Below are positions 1-7,191 of a stretch of DNA of 64,000 bases, one piece after another (position 1 is the first letter of the stretch; each line of letters opens with the position of its first letter). Source of the stretch: Streptomyces lateritius (GTDB lineage Bacteria > Actinomycetota > Actinomycetes > Streptomycetales > Streptomycetaceae); contig NZ_BMTO01000002.1 of assembly GCF_014649715.1 (NCBI RefSeq), forward strand, positions 62,001 to 126,000, given 5' to 3'. The position numbers and the translations under genes are program-made. Under the pieces are notes generated by a model. That model worked only from the letters and a program-made list of their open reading frames with translations, had not been told where the DNA came from and ran no database searches.

Positions 1-1528
1 TGACGGCGTCGAGGATCGGCTGCCACATGTTCCGCACTTGGGCGGCGCCCTGGGCCATGTCTCCTGACGCGGGGGCGGCAGGCGCCGGGGGCGTGGGGGC
101 TTGCGGTGCGGCGGGCGCCTGGGGCGCGGGCGTGGACGCTCCGGGCCAGGCACCGGGCGTACCGCCGCCCGGTGCGGCGGCTCCGGGCCAGGCGCCGGGG
201 CGCGGCGCATCGGGGCGCGGTGCGTCAGGCCGTGCGGCTTCCACGGGCGCCGGAGGCTGCTGGACCGGCGGCGGGGGCGGGGCGACGGGGGTGTGGGCCT
301 CCGGGCCGGGGACGTACGCCATCGCGGGCGCGGCCGAGCCGGTCGTGAAGACGGGCGCGGGCGCGGCGGCGGCACCACGCTCGAGGCGGTCGATCCGGGC
401 CTGGAGCGAGCGCTCGTCGTCGAAGGCGGCGGGCAGCAGCACGCGCGCGCAGATCAGCTCCAGCTGCAGCCGCGGCGAGGTGGCCCCGCGCATCTCGGTC
501 AGCCCCGTGTTGACGAGGTCGGCCGCCCGGCTGAGTTCGGCGGCCCCGAAGACGGAGGCCTGGGCCTGCATGCGCTCGACGACGTCCACGGGGGCGTCGA
601 TGAGCCCCTTGTCGGCGGCGTCGGGCACGGCGGCGAGGATCACCAGGTCGCGCAGCCGCTCCAGCAGATCGGCGACGAAGCGGCGCGGATCGTTGCCGCC
701 TTCGATGACACGGTCCACGACCTCGAAGGCGGCGGCCCCGTCGCCGGCCGCGAAGGCGTCCACGACGGAGTCGAGGAGCGACCCGTCCGTGTAGCCGAGA
801 AGGGACGTCGCCATGGCGTATGTCACACCGTCGTCGGCCGCACCGGCCAGCAGCTGGTCCATCACGGACATCGAGTCACGCACGGAGCCGGCACCGGCGC
901 GCACGACGAGCGGCAGCACCCCGTCCTCGACGGGGATGCCCTCGTGACCGCAGACCTCGCCCAGGTAGTCCCTCAGGGTGCCCGGGGGGACGAGCCGGAA
1001 GGGGTAGTGGTGGGTCCTCGACCGGATGGTCCCGATGACCTTCTCGGGCTCGGTCGTGGCGAAAATGAACTTGAGGTGCTCCGGCGGCTCCTCGACCACC
1101 TTCAGGAGGGCGTTGAAGCCCGCCGAGGTGACCATGTGCGCCTCGTCGATGATGTAGATCTTGTACCGGCTCGAGGCGGGCCCGAAGAACGCCTTTTCCC
1201 GCAGGTCACGGGCGTCGTCCACACCACCGTGCGAAGCGGCGTCGATCTCGATGACGTCGATGGACCCCGGCCCGTTCCGCGCCAGGTCACGACAGGACTG
1301 GCACTCCCCGCAGGGGGTGGGAGTGGGACCCTGCTCACAGTTCAGACAGCGGGCGAGGATGCGCGCGCTGGTCGTCTTGCCACACCCGCGGGGCCCGCTG
1401 AACAGGTACGCGTGATTGACCCGGTTGTTCCGCAGGGCCTGCTGCAACGGGTCGGTGACATGCTCCTGCCCGATGACCTCGGCGAAGGACTCGGGGCGGT
1501 AGCGGCGGTACAACGCGAGAGACGACAC
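1..1528 (-). CDS. dnaX: DNA polymerase III subunit gamma/tau (5' part; gene runs off the left edge)
   Basis: Clamp-loader ATPase of the replicative DNA polymerase. Translation on the minus strand from a GTG at 1528 begins VSSLALYRRYRPESF, the usual actinobacterial DnaX start. Walker A (GPRGCGKTT) follows near residue 45, then a four-cysteine zinc module, Walker B with IIDEAHM and a sensor FATTEP motif. After about residue 370 the protein becomes Ala/Pro/Gly-rich, as in the Streptomyces tau linker. The stop codon lies outside the window, so about 509 codons are visible. The small SRP RNA lies directly upstream, a common Streptomyces arrangement. Identification is firm; only the C-terminus is unseen. 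Confidence 0.97.
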   Translation of the reverse strand, partial: MSSLALYRRYRPESFAEVIGQEHVTDPLQQALRNNRVNHAYLFSGPRGCGKTTSARILARCLNCEQGPTPTPCGECQSCRDLARNGPGSIDVIEIDAASHGGVDDARDLREKAFFGPASSRYKIYIIDEAHMVTSAGFNALLKVVEEPPEHLKFIFATTEPEKVIGTIRSRTHHYPFRLVPPGTLRDYLGEVCGHEGIPVEDGVLPLVVRAGAGSVRDSMSVMDQLLAGAADDGVTYAMATSLLGYTDGSLLDSVVDAFAAGDGAAAFEVVDRVIEGGNDPRRFVADLLERLRDLVILAAVPDAADKGLIDAPVDVVERMQAQASVFGAAELSRAADLVNTGLTEMRGATSPRLQLELICARVLLPAAFDDERSLQARIDRLERGAAAAPAPVFTTGSAAPAMAYVPGPEAHTPVAPPPPPVQQPPAPVEAARPDAPRPDAPRPGAWPGAAAPGGGTPGAWPGASTPAPQAPAAPQAPTPPAPAAPASGDMAQGAAQVRNMWQPILDAV

Positions 1529-1607
1529 GTATACGAGGTTATAGGCGCCCACCGACAACCCGGGAACGTCGGACCGGCCCGGAACCCCGGCCGCCCCGGG
1601 AACGCAA

Positions 1608-1698
1608 GCGCCCCTCACGCACCCGCCAGAGCCGACCTACCCTTGCTGCCTTCCGGCCCTGGGGGAGTTCAGTCAGATAGCGCCACGTGAGGGGCTCC
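1608..1698 (-). ncRNA. ffs: Signal recognition particle RNA, small bacterial type (4.5S-like)
   Basis: On the minus strand the conserved SRP core CCGGAAGGCAGCAAGG lies in the apical region. The two ends pair: CCCCTCACG near 1694-1686 with CGTGAGGGG near 1619-1611. That gives a single long hairpin of about 90 nt. It lies between dnaX and tRNA-Ser, its usual Streptomyces position. Exact ends are estimated from the terminal pairing. Confidence 0.88.
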
Positions 1699-1807
1699 GC
1701 CAAGGGTACCTGATTCCAGACCCCTCCCGGTCCCCCGATCCCCGTCCCGGACAACCGTTGTGGATCACGTTCGCGAGCACCCCTCAACGTCTTGTATTGT
1801 TTGCGGC

Positions 1808-1895
1808 GGAGGATTCGCCTAGTGGCCTAGGGCGCACGCTTGGAAAGCGTGTTGGGGGCAACCCCTCACGAGTTCGAATCTCGTATCCTCCGCCA
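1808..1895 (+). tRNA. tRNA-Ser (anticodon GGA)
   Basis: The 7-bp acceptor GGAGGAT (1808-1814) pairs with ATCCTCC (1885-1891), followed by discriminator G and an encoded CCA. The anticodon stem CACGC/GCGTG encloses loop TTGGAAA, giving anticodon GGA. A long variable arm and a GTTCGAATC T-loop are present, as expected for tRNA-Ser. Its 3' half is repeated in degenerate form at 2695-2769, so this tRNA may have been an integration site. Confidence 0.96.
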
Positions 1896-1920
1896 GTGCC
1901 TCACCGGGCACGATGTCGAA
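1845..1920 (+). repeat. Direct repeat copy 1: tRNA-Ser 3' half plus downstream flank (possible att site)
   Basis: These 76 bases run from the anticodon arm through the tRNA 3' end to the base of the terminator. They recur at 2695-2769 with about six substitutions and one deleted base. Integrases of actinomycete mobile elements commonly use tRNA 3' ends as att sites, and the functional copy is normally the one completing the tRNA, as here. Confidence 0.8.
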
Positions 1921-1950
1921 GGGCCCCGCAGCTTGCTGCGGGGCCCTTCT
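1919..1950 (+). terminator. Rho-independent-type terminator of tRNA-Ser(GGA)
   Basis: A perfect GC-rich inverted repeat (AAGGGCCCCGCAGC and its complement) is followed by a short TTCTT run, 23 bases past the tRNA. Confidence 0.8.
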
Positions 1951-2086
1951 TCGTTCGTCAGCCCTCGTCGCCCCCGGTCCTTCCACAGCGGTCGTTCCCG
2001 CAGCTCCCTCGATCGCCGTACCGATCTTCCGGCAACCTCCTTCAGCAGGTTTCCGGGAGCGTGCTCGCCTCCGGCCGCAGCCGGAA

Positions 2087-2539
2087 TCAGACAGACGATG
2101 TGCCCCACTGCTCCGTGGGCCTGCTGGCCGTCTTGGGCCGAATCAGCCGGGAGGCGGTCCAGGCCCCCGCCGGGACGGTACCGGTCTGCGACAGGCCGGC
2201 CGTCGGGGCAGCTTCTCCGATCTCCCCGGGCTCCACGTGGCCGGGCTTGCCGGTCTGCGGCGTCAGCACCCAGATGTGGCCGTCGTCCGACAGCGGGTCG
2301 GCCGCCTCCGTCAGGATGTCGACGAGGTCACCGTCTCCCTGCCGGAACCAGAGGAGCACGACATCGACCGTGACCTGGTGATCCTCACCGACGAGGCTCT
2401 CGCCAATGGCCTCCTCGACCGACTCCCGCAGGCTGTCGTCGACATCGTCGTCCTGTCCGAGCTCCTGCACCACCAGGCCGTGGGAGAACCCCAACCGGGC
2501 GCCGTAGTCGATCTCTTCCTGCTCAGCGGCAGATGTCAT
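2087..2539 (-). CDS. DUF3052 family protein
   Basis: Encodes 150 aa. The ATG at 2539 was chosen because it has an AAGGA-type ribosome site just upstream and the product then starts MTSAAEQEEIDYGARLGF, matching the family N-terminus. The acidic segment (VVQELGQDDDVDDSLRE), the VLLWFRQGDGDLVD motif and the PTAGLSQT C-terminal motif are typical of the small actinobacterial DUF3052 proteins; function is unknown. The gene lies between the two copies of the tRNA-Ser 3' repeat, on the opposite strand to the tRNA. Streptomyces usually also carry a DUF3052 gene elsewhere in the core, so this may be an accessory paralogue. Confidence 0.85.
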   Translation of the reverse strand: MTSAAEQEEIDYGARLGFSHGLVVQELGQDDDVDDSLRESVEEAIGESLVGEDHQVTVDVVLLWFRQGDGDLVDILTEAADPLSDDGHIWVLTPQTGKPGHVEPGEIGEAAPTAGLSQTGTVPAGAWTASRLIRPKTASRPTEQWGTSSV

Positions 2540-2694
2540 CGCGTCCTTCTCCCCTGTCGTGACGGCAACGCGGACCACGATCACCGCACACTCTGCCGGA
2601 ACCCGCGAGGCGCAAGGCAAGCCCCTGGCCGGCTTGCGCTGCAATGGCAGGGGATTCGGAAGCAGAGCCCCGCGCCCGTGCGTGGACGCGCGAC

Positions 2695-2769
2695 AAGCGT
2701 GTGGGGGCAACCCCTCACGAGTTCGCTTCTCCTGTCCTCCGCCCGTGCCTCACGGGGCACGATGTCGAA
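2695..2769 (+). repeat. Direct repeat copy 2: degenerate tRNA-Ser 3' half (possible att remnant)
   Basis: Matches 1845-1920 at about 90 percent. It keeps the variable-arm segment GGGGGCAACCCCTCACGAG, the T-arm start, CCTCCGCC and the flank GGGCACGATGTCGAA. The T-loop is mutated (TTCGAATC to TTCGCTTC) and there is no anticodon arm, so it cannot be a functional tRNA. It marks the far end of an 850-bp segment carrying the DUF3052 gene. Confidence 0.8.
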
Positions 2770-2861
2770 CGGGTCACCGGAGCCCGTACAACCACTCGAC
2801 CCGATCACGAGTCTGATCAGGCACGGCACTTCCGTGTCCGCTCTTCTCGTGGGGGTTCACC

Positions 2862-5084
2862 TTGCAATTCCGCTCCACCGGCACCCGTCTCGCCACGGCC
2901 ATCCTCGTCGTCACGGCCCTCGGCGCCGGCACGCTGGCCACCGCCCCGGCCGCCTTCGCGGCCGGGGCGGGCTCCGTGGCGGGCTCGGCCTCGGCCGAGG
3001 CAGCCGCCGCCCTTCCCGTCTTCCCGTCCGGCGCCGACCTCTCGGGGGTCGGCGCCACCGGCTTCCTGGCCCGCTCCTTCACCCCTGACGGGACCACGAA
3101 GCTGCTCTGGACGCCGTACGACGGTGGGACCCCGACCCCGCTCCAGACGCCCGAGAACGGCGGTTCGACCATGGCGGGCAGCGACGTGGTCGTCCTCGGC
3201 GACGACAGCTGGAACGCCCAGATGCGTTCGCTCACGCTGCGGAACATGGCCGACCCGTCCGCCCCTGGCGTCATCATCGACCTCGGCGCCCTGAACGGGA
3301 ACTACGTGGCCGTGCTGAGCCCCACGAGCGTGCTCGCGCAGCTGACGAAGGACGACGGCACGGCGGAACTGCACGTCGTGAGCAAGGACGGTGCCACGAC
3401 GACCACCCGCAAGGTGTCGGGGCTGCCCGCGGACGCCACCGACTTCTTCACCAGCGCGCCGGTTCGGGACGGCGTCGCCTTCGTCGGGTACGAGACGGGC
3501 CCCGCGGACGCGCGGACCGGCGGCCGGGCCCTGATCGACGTGGCGGCCGGGACGGTGTCCGAGACGTATTCCTCCACCGAGTCCGGGTTCGGTTTCAGCA
3601 ACCTGATGTTCTCCGATTCGCACGTGGCCTGGCTCGACTGGAAGTCCGGAACCGGACTGTTCGTCACGTCCGTCGACCGCAAGACGCACGAGGAGAAGCA
3701 GACCCTCCTGGGCGCCCGCGACGGCGAGTGGTACACCGAACTCGTGGGCAGCTGGCTGGTGCACGGCAACCCCTCGACGCCCGTCCGGGCCGTCTCCCTC
3801 ACCAGCGGCGAGACCCACGAGCTCGCCGACCACGCCTCCGGCTCGGCGGCCGCGGGCGACGGCAGCGCGGTGGTGAACGGCGGACGGGCCGCCGACGGCG
3901 ACGGGCTCTTCCGGATCGAGGCCGCTGAGGGCGGCGCCCCGACGGTCACCAAGGTGGCGGAAGCCGGCCAGGCGCCGGTCGAGCTGAGGATCGAGCAGGT
4001 CCACATCCCCGAGGTGGCGTACCTCGACAAGACCGGCGGCAAGGTGAGCCTGGGGTGGACGCTTTCGCGCCCCGACGCCTCGCTGGACGTCACGCTCACG
4101 CACGTCGCCACGGGCAAGGAGTTCCGCACGCGCGTGAACGCCCCGGCCACCGGCACCCTCTTCGGCTACACCTGGGACGGCATCATCGGCGGGGTGGACG
4201 CGCCGAACGGCACGTACGCGGTGGAGGCCGAGGCGACGCCGCTCGACGGCATCGGCGAGCCCGCCTACCAGGGCTTCCTCATGACGGTCGCCCGGACGAA
4301 CAACCCGCACGACTACACCGACAACGGCTCCACCGACGTCCTCGCCCGGGACGCCACCGGCGTGCTGTGGCGCGACGACCTGCTGGACCGGCCGGTGAAC
4401 GGCCAGGTCAAGCCCGCCCAGCGCACCCGGATCGGGTCGGGCTGGCAGACGTACAAGCAGATCGAGGCCGTCGGAAACATCGCGGGCAACGAGGTCGGCG
4501 ACCTGGTCGCCCTCGACGGTTCCGGTGTGCTGTGGCACTACCTCGGCAAGGGCGACGGCACCTTCACGAGCCGAGCCCGCGTCGGCAGCGGCTGGGGCGT
4601 CTACAACAAGATCACCGGCGGCTCGGACCTCGACGGCGACGGCCGCACCGACGTCCTCGCCACGGACACCGCCGGCGCGCTGTGGTTCTACAAGGGCACG
4701 GGCTCCGCCACCACCCCCTTCGCCGCCCGCGTCCGCCTCGGTGGCGGGTGGAACATCTACAACCAGCTCACGGCCGTCGGGAACATCGCCGGTACGGCCG
4801 CCGGGGACATGGTCGCCCGCGACAAGGACGGCGTCCTCTGGCTGTACCAGGGCAACGGCCGCGGCGCCTTCTCCGCCCCCGTGCGGATCGGCGGTGGCTG
4901 GGGAGCCTTCACCCAGCTCGTCGGCGCCGGTGACGTCGACAACGACGGGCGCCCGGACCTGATCGCGTACGGGGCGGGCGGCACGTACGTCTACCGCTCG
5001 ACGGGCTCCACCACCGCGGTCTTCAGCCGTCAGGCGACGTCGCTGTACGCGGGCGAGGGCGCCAAGTTCAACAACGTCGCATGA
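2862..5084 (+). CDS. Secreted VCBS/FG-GAP repeat protein
   Basis: 740 aa. The TTG at 2862 is chosen because a GTGGGGG ribosome site lies 9 bases upstream and a Sec signal peptide follows at once (basic MQFRSTGTR, hydrophobic TAILVVTALGAG, then APAAFAAG). The N-terminal 370 residues look like a beta-rich propeller-type region; next comes an Ig-like, FlgD-type segment (about 375-475), then four or more FG-GAP/VCBS repeats (about 485-740). Calcium-type DxDxDG motifs are at residues 589 and 691. Such proteins are extracellular with unassigned roles in Streptomyces. The stop overlaps an ATG that opens a broken paralogue (ATGA). Confidence 0.88.
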   Translation: MQFRSTGTRLATAILVVTALGAGTLATAPAAFAAGAGSVAGSASAEAAAALPVFPSGADLSGVGATGFLARSFTPDGTTKLLWTPYDGGTPTPLQTPENGGSTMAGSDVVVLGDDSWNAQMRSLTLRNMADPSAPGVIIDLGALNGNYVAVLSPTSVLAQLTKDDGTAELHVVSKDGATTTTRKVSGLPADATDFFTSAPVRDGVAFVGYETGPADARTGGRALIDVAAGTVSETYSSTESGFGFSNLMFSDSHVAWLDWKSGTGLFVTSVDRKTHEEKQTLLGARDGEWYTELVGSWLVHGNPSTPVRAVSLTSGETHELADHASGSAAAGDGSAVVNGGRAADGDGLFRIEAAEGGAPTVTKVAEAGQAPVELRIEQVHIPEVAYLDKTGGKVSLGWTLSRPDASLDVTLTHVATGKEFRTRVNAPATGTLFGYTWDGIIGGVDAPNGTYAVEAEATPLDGIGEPAYQGFLMTVARTNNPHDYTDNGSTDVLARDATGVLWRDDLLDRPVNGQVKPAQRTRIGSGWQTYKQIEAVGNIAGNEVGDLVALDGSGVLWHYLGKGDGTFTSRARVGSGWGVYNKITGGSDLDGDGRTDVLATDTAGALWFYKGTGSATTPFAARVRLGGGWNIYNQLTAVGNIAGTAAGDMVARDKDGVLWLYQGNGRGAFSAPVRIGGGWGAFTQLVGAGDVDNDGRPDLIAYGAGGTYVYRSTGSTTAVFSRQATSLYAGEGAKFNNVA

Positions 5085-5166
5085 GAAGCCGCATCACCGT
5101 GCACGGCACCATCACCGGCTCGCCACTGCCGTAGCGGTCACCCTCGCGGTGGCCGCAGGCGCCGGG
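5081..5166 (+). pseudogene. Remnant signal-peptide start of a second VCBS-type secreted protein
   Basis: The ATG overlaps the preceding stop. Translation stops after 17 codons (MRSRITVHGTITGSPLP). A one-base shift in the middle would continue as a signal-peptide core (LATAVAVTLAVAAGAG) resembling the upstream gene's leader (RLATAILVVTALGAG). The similarity ends near 5166, where sequence resembling the tRNA-Ser downstream flank and terminator begins. I read it as a truncated, frameshifted paralogue. Confidence 0.55.
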
Positions 5167-5787
5167 CATGATGCTGAAGGGCCCCACCGTTCGAGATGGG
5201 GCCCTTCGGCTTTCGTCCGTCTCGGCTCCTGGACGGGGCAGGGGCGGTACTCGAGGCTCAGCTCGCGGTCGACGGCGTGGCTGGTGCGCATCGAGGCGTC
5301 GATGACCTGCCCCCAGGAGCCGTACTTGGCGTGGAGCTGGTCGGCGGTGGGCCCCAGAGGATTGCCGTACTTGGCCATGTTGCGCTCCTCCAGCACACGC
5401 ACCTCCTGCGGCGTCATACCCGCGCGGGTGATCTCCTTGGCCTGGTTACGCATGTCGACCATCTCCCGGGCGATCCTCCTCGGACGCCCCGGCCTCGCGC
5501 ATGTCGGCCTCGGTGCGGTGCATGTCCTCCAGAAGCCCGTGGTAGCGCATCCGGGTCCTCTGGGCCTCGACCTTCTCGTCCATCGGCAGGACACGGATGC
5601 GGCACACGACCGGGTCCGCACTGGGGCAGGGGTCGTCGGCGGAGACGGGCGGGGAGAGGGGAGCGGTGACGACCGAGCCGCAGGACTCCGCGGCCACGGA
5701 CGCGGAAGAGGCGAAGGTGGCCAGCAGCGCGACGACGGCCACGAACGGGACGAGGGCACGCCGCGGCAGGGAGGGGGAAAGGGGCAT
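5112..5787 (-). pseudogene. Secreted protein of unknown function, broken by a frameshift
   Basis: An ATG at 5787 opens a good Sec signal peptide (PRRALVPFVAVVALLATFASSASVAAES) followed by a Cys-containing mature region and a helical segment ending DMREAGASEED. That frame hits a stop at 5446. One base less in the GAGGAGG tract near 5475 restores a frame continuing IAREMVDMRNQAKEITRAGMTPQEVRVLEERNMAKYGN-type helical sequence. This second frame has no stop before the terminator hairpin and runs to 5112, so the original 3' end may also be lost. Either a real pseudogene or a sequencing error. Confidence 0.6.
5176..5207. terminator. Bidirectional terminator hairpin resembling the tRNA-Ser terminator
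   Basis: Inverted repeat GAAGGGCCCCA/TGGGGCCCTTC. The preceding bases (CCGGGCATGATGCTGAAGGG) closely resemble the tRNA-Ser flank at 1904-1923. Confidence 0.7.
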
Positions 5788-6027
5788 GCGCGCATCGTCG
5801 GGGACGGCGCCGCACCTGTTCACGCGGCCACACCGATGATCACCCCTACGGGTCGTCCCGGTCCCGTAGGCACTCGCCATGGGGCGGGCTGTCCAGCGAT
5901 TCCGCTGATTTCACCGGTTCGAGCGGGACCGAGGAGGAAGAGACGTTCCGCCCATCCGTGCTGTCCGTAGCTACAGGAATACTCTCCGCTACGCCCCACG
6001 TGGGGGCGCTCTGATGCTGGAGGAAAC

Positions 6028-6456
6028 GTGCGGAAGTTGGCGACGGCGGCTGTGGTTGCTGGGCTGTTCTTGGGCGGGGCGGGGGCCGCTGTGGCCGCTG
6101 TGGCGGATTCGTGGCACAAGACCCCTGCCTTCAGGGACCCGGGGGTCGAGTTCGCGCAGGTGAAATACCTGTGGGAGCCGAAGGGGCGGAACCACGGCGG
6201 ATTCCACTTCCGAGGAACGCTGAACGACACCGATCACGGAGACGGACACAACGTTTACGTGGAGGTCAAGGTGGAGGGCTACGACTGGAACCGCTTCAAG
6301 GGCGTACAGAGGAAGAAGGTCTCCCTGGACAAGGTCGTCTGGGACGGTGCCGCTCAGTACACCTCTCTCGCGGAGATGCGCGCATGTCGCGATCGCGGAA
6401 CCCTTCGCCCCGACAACTGCTCGGACCCGAGGACGTTCAGCCGAAAGGGCCGCTAA
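6028..6456 (+). CDS. Small secreted protein of unknown function
   Basis: 142 aa from a GTG with GGAGGAA upstream. A Sec signal peptide is clear (MRKLATAAVVAGLFLGGAGAAVAAVADS). The mature part is about 115 residues, rich in aromatic and charged residues (WHKTPAFRDPGVEF, YVEVKVEGYDWNRFKG) with two cysteines near the end (ACRDRG, DNCSDP), which could form one disulfide. I do not recognise a family. An ABC exporter starts 60 bases downstream on the same strand, so co-transcription is possible and the protein could be an extracytoplasmic partner, but this is inference. Confidence 0.75.
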   Translation: MRKLATAAVVAGLFLGGAGAAVAAVADSWHKTPAFRDPGVEFAQVKYLWEPKGRNHGGFHFRGTLNDTDHGDGHNVYVEVKVEGYDWNRFKGVQRKKVSLDKVVWDGAAQYTSLAEMRACRDRGTLRPDNCSDPRTFSRKGR

Positions 6457-6516
6457 ACCGACGGCTCCGGAGGCCGCCCCCGTGCGGCCTCCGTGCGCAA
6501 AGGAGTTCGCACCATC

Positions 6517-7191
6517 ATGGACGCCATTCTCCGCGCCGAGGGCGTGGATCTCTTCTACGGAACGCACCAGGCCGTCACGGGTGCGGACTTCGCCCTGCAA
6601 GCCGGTGAAGTGGTCGCCGTCATGGGCAGCAGCGGTTCAGGGAAGTCCTCGCTGCTCTACTGCCTCGCCGGGGTACTTCCCGCGACCCACGGCACCGTCT
6701 CCTTCGACGGAACCGCCTTCTCGACCCTCACCGACGACGAGCTGAGCACGCTACGACGGGAGCGTTTCGGTTTCGTCTTCCAGTACGGAGAGCTCCTGCC
6801 CGAGCTGACGGTCGAGGAGAACGCCGCCCTTCCGCTGCGCCTCGCCGGACAGCGGAAAGCCCCGGCCCACGCGGTGGCCGGCGAAGTGCTGGGGCGGCTC
6901 GGCATGACCGAGCTGCTGCAGCGCAGGACTTCGCAGCTCTCCGGCGGGCAGAGTCAGCGTGTCGCGGTCGCGCGGGCGCTCGTGCACCGCCCCTCCGTGG
7001 TGTTCGCCGACGAGCCGACCGGCGCCCTCGACAGCGCCAACGCCTCTGCCGTACTGGAGGAGTTCCTGCGGCTCGCCCGCGATCAGGGCACCGCCGTCGT
7101 CATCGTCACGCATGACGAGACCGTGGCGGCGCACGCCGACACCCGGTACACGATGACCGATGGCGTCCTGACGCAGCGGGTGGCGACATGA
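6517..7191 (+). CDS. ABC transporter ATP-binding protein (MacB/LolD type)
   Basis: 224 aa. The ATG at 6517 is preferred over a GTG at 6493 because an AAAGGAG site precedes it and the product then begins MDAILRAEGVDLFYG. Walker A GSSGSGKS is at residues 37-44; there is a Q-loop (FVFQYGELLPELT), signature LSGGQSQRVAVARAL, Walker B VVFADEPTGALD and an H-loop (VIVTHDE). The ALDSANA and long-helix features fit the MacB/FtsE branch, which energises FtsX-like permeases. The stop overlaps the permease start (ATGA), so the pair is translationally coupled. Confidence 0.95.
   Translation: MDAILRAEGVDLFYGTHQAVTGADFALQAGEVVAVMGSSGSGKSSLLYCLAGVLPATHGTVSFDGTAFSTLTDDELSTLRRERFGFVFQYGELLPELTVEENAALPLRLAGQRKAPAHAVAGEVLGRLGMTELLQRRTSQLSGGQSQRVAVARALVHRPSVVFADEPTGALDSANASAVLEEFLRLARDQGTAVVIVTHDETVAAHADTRYTMTDGVLTQRVAT

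Noticed and set aside
101..1690. Long plus-strand open frame opposite dnaX
   Set aside because: Antisense frame created by high GC3; low-complexity Gly/Arg/Asp composition, no domain, and dnaX on the minus strand is unambiguous.
1600..1700. SRP RNA on the plus strand
   Set aside because: The conserved core CCGGAAGGCAGCAAGG reads correctly only on the minus strand.
2695..2769. Second functional tRNA-Ser
   Set aside because: Only the 3' half is present, the T-loop is mutated and there is no anticodon arm.
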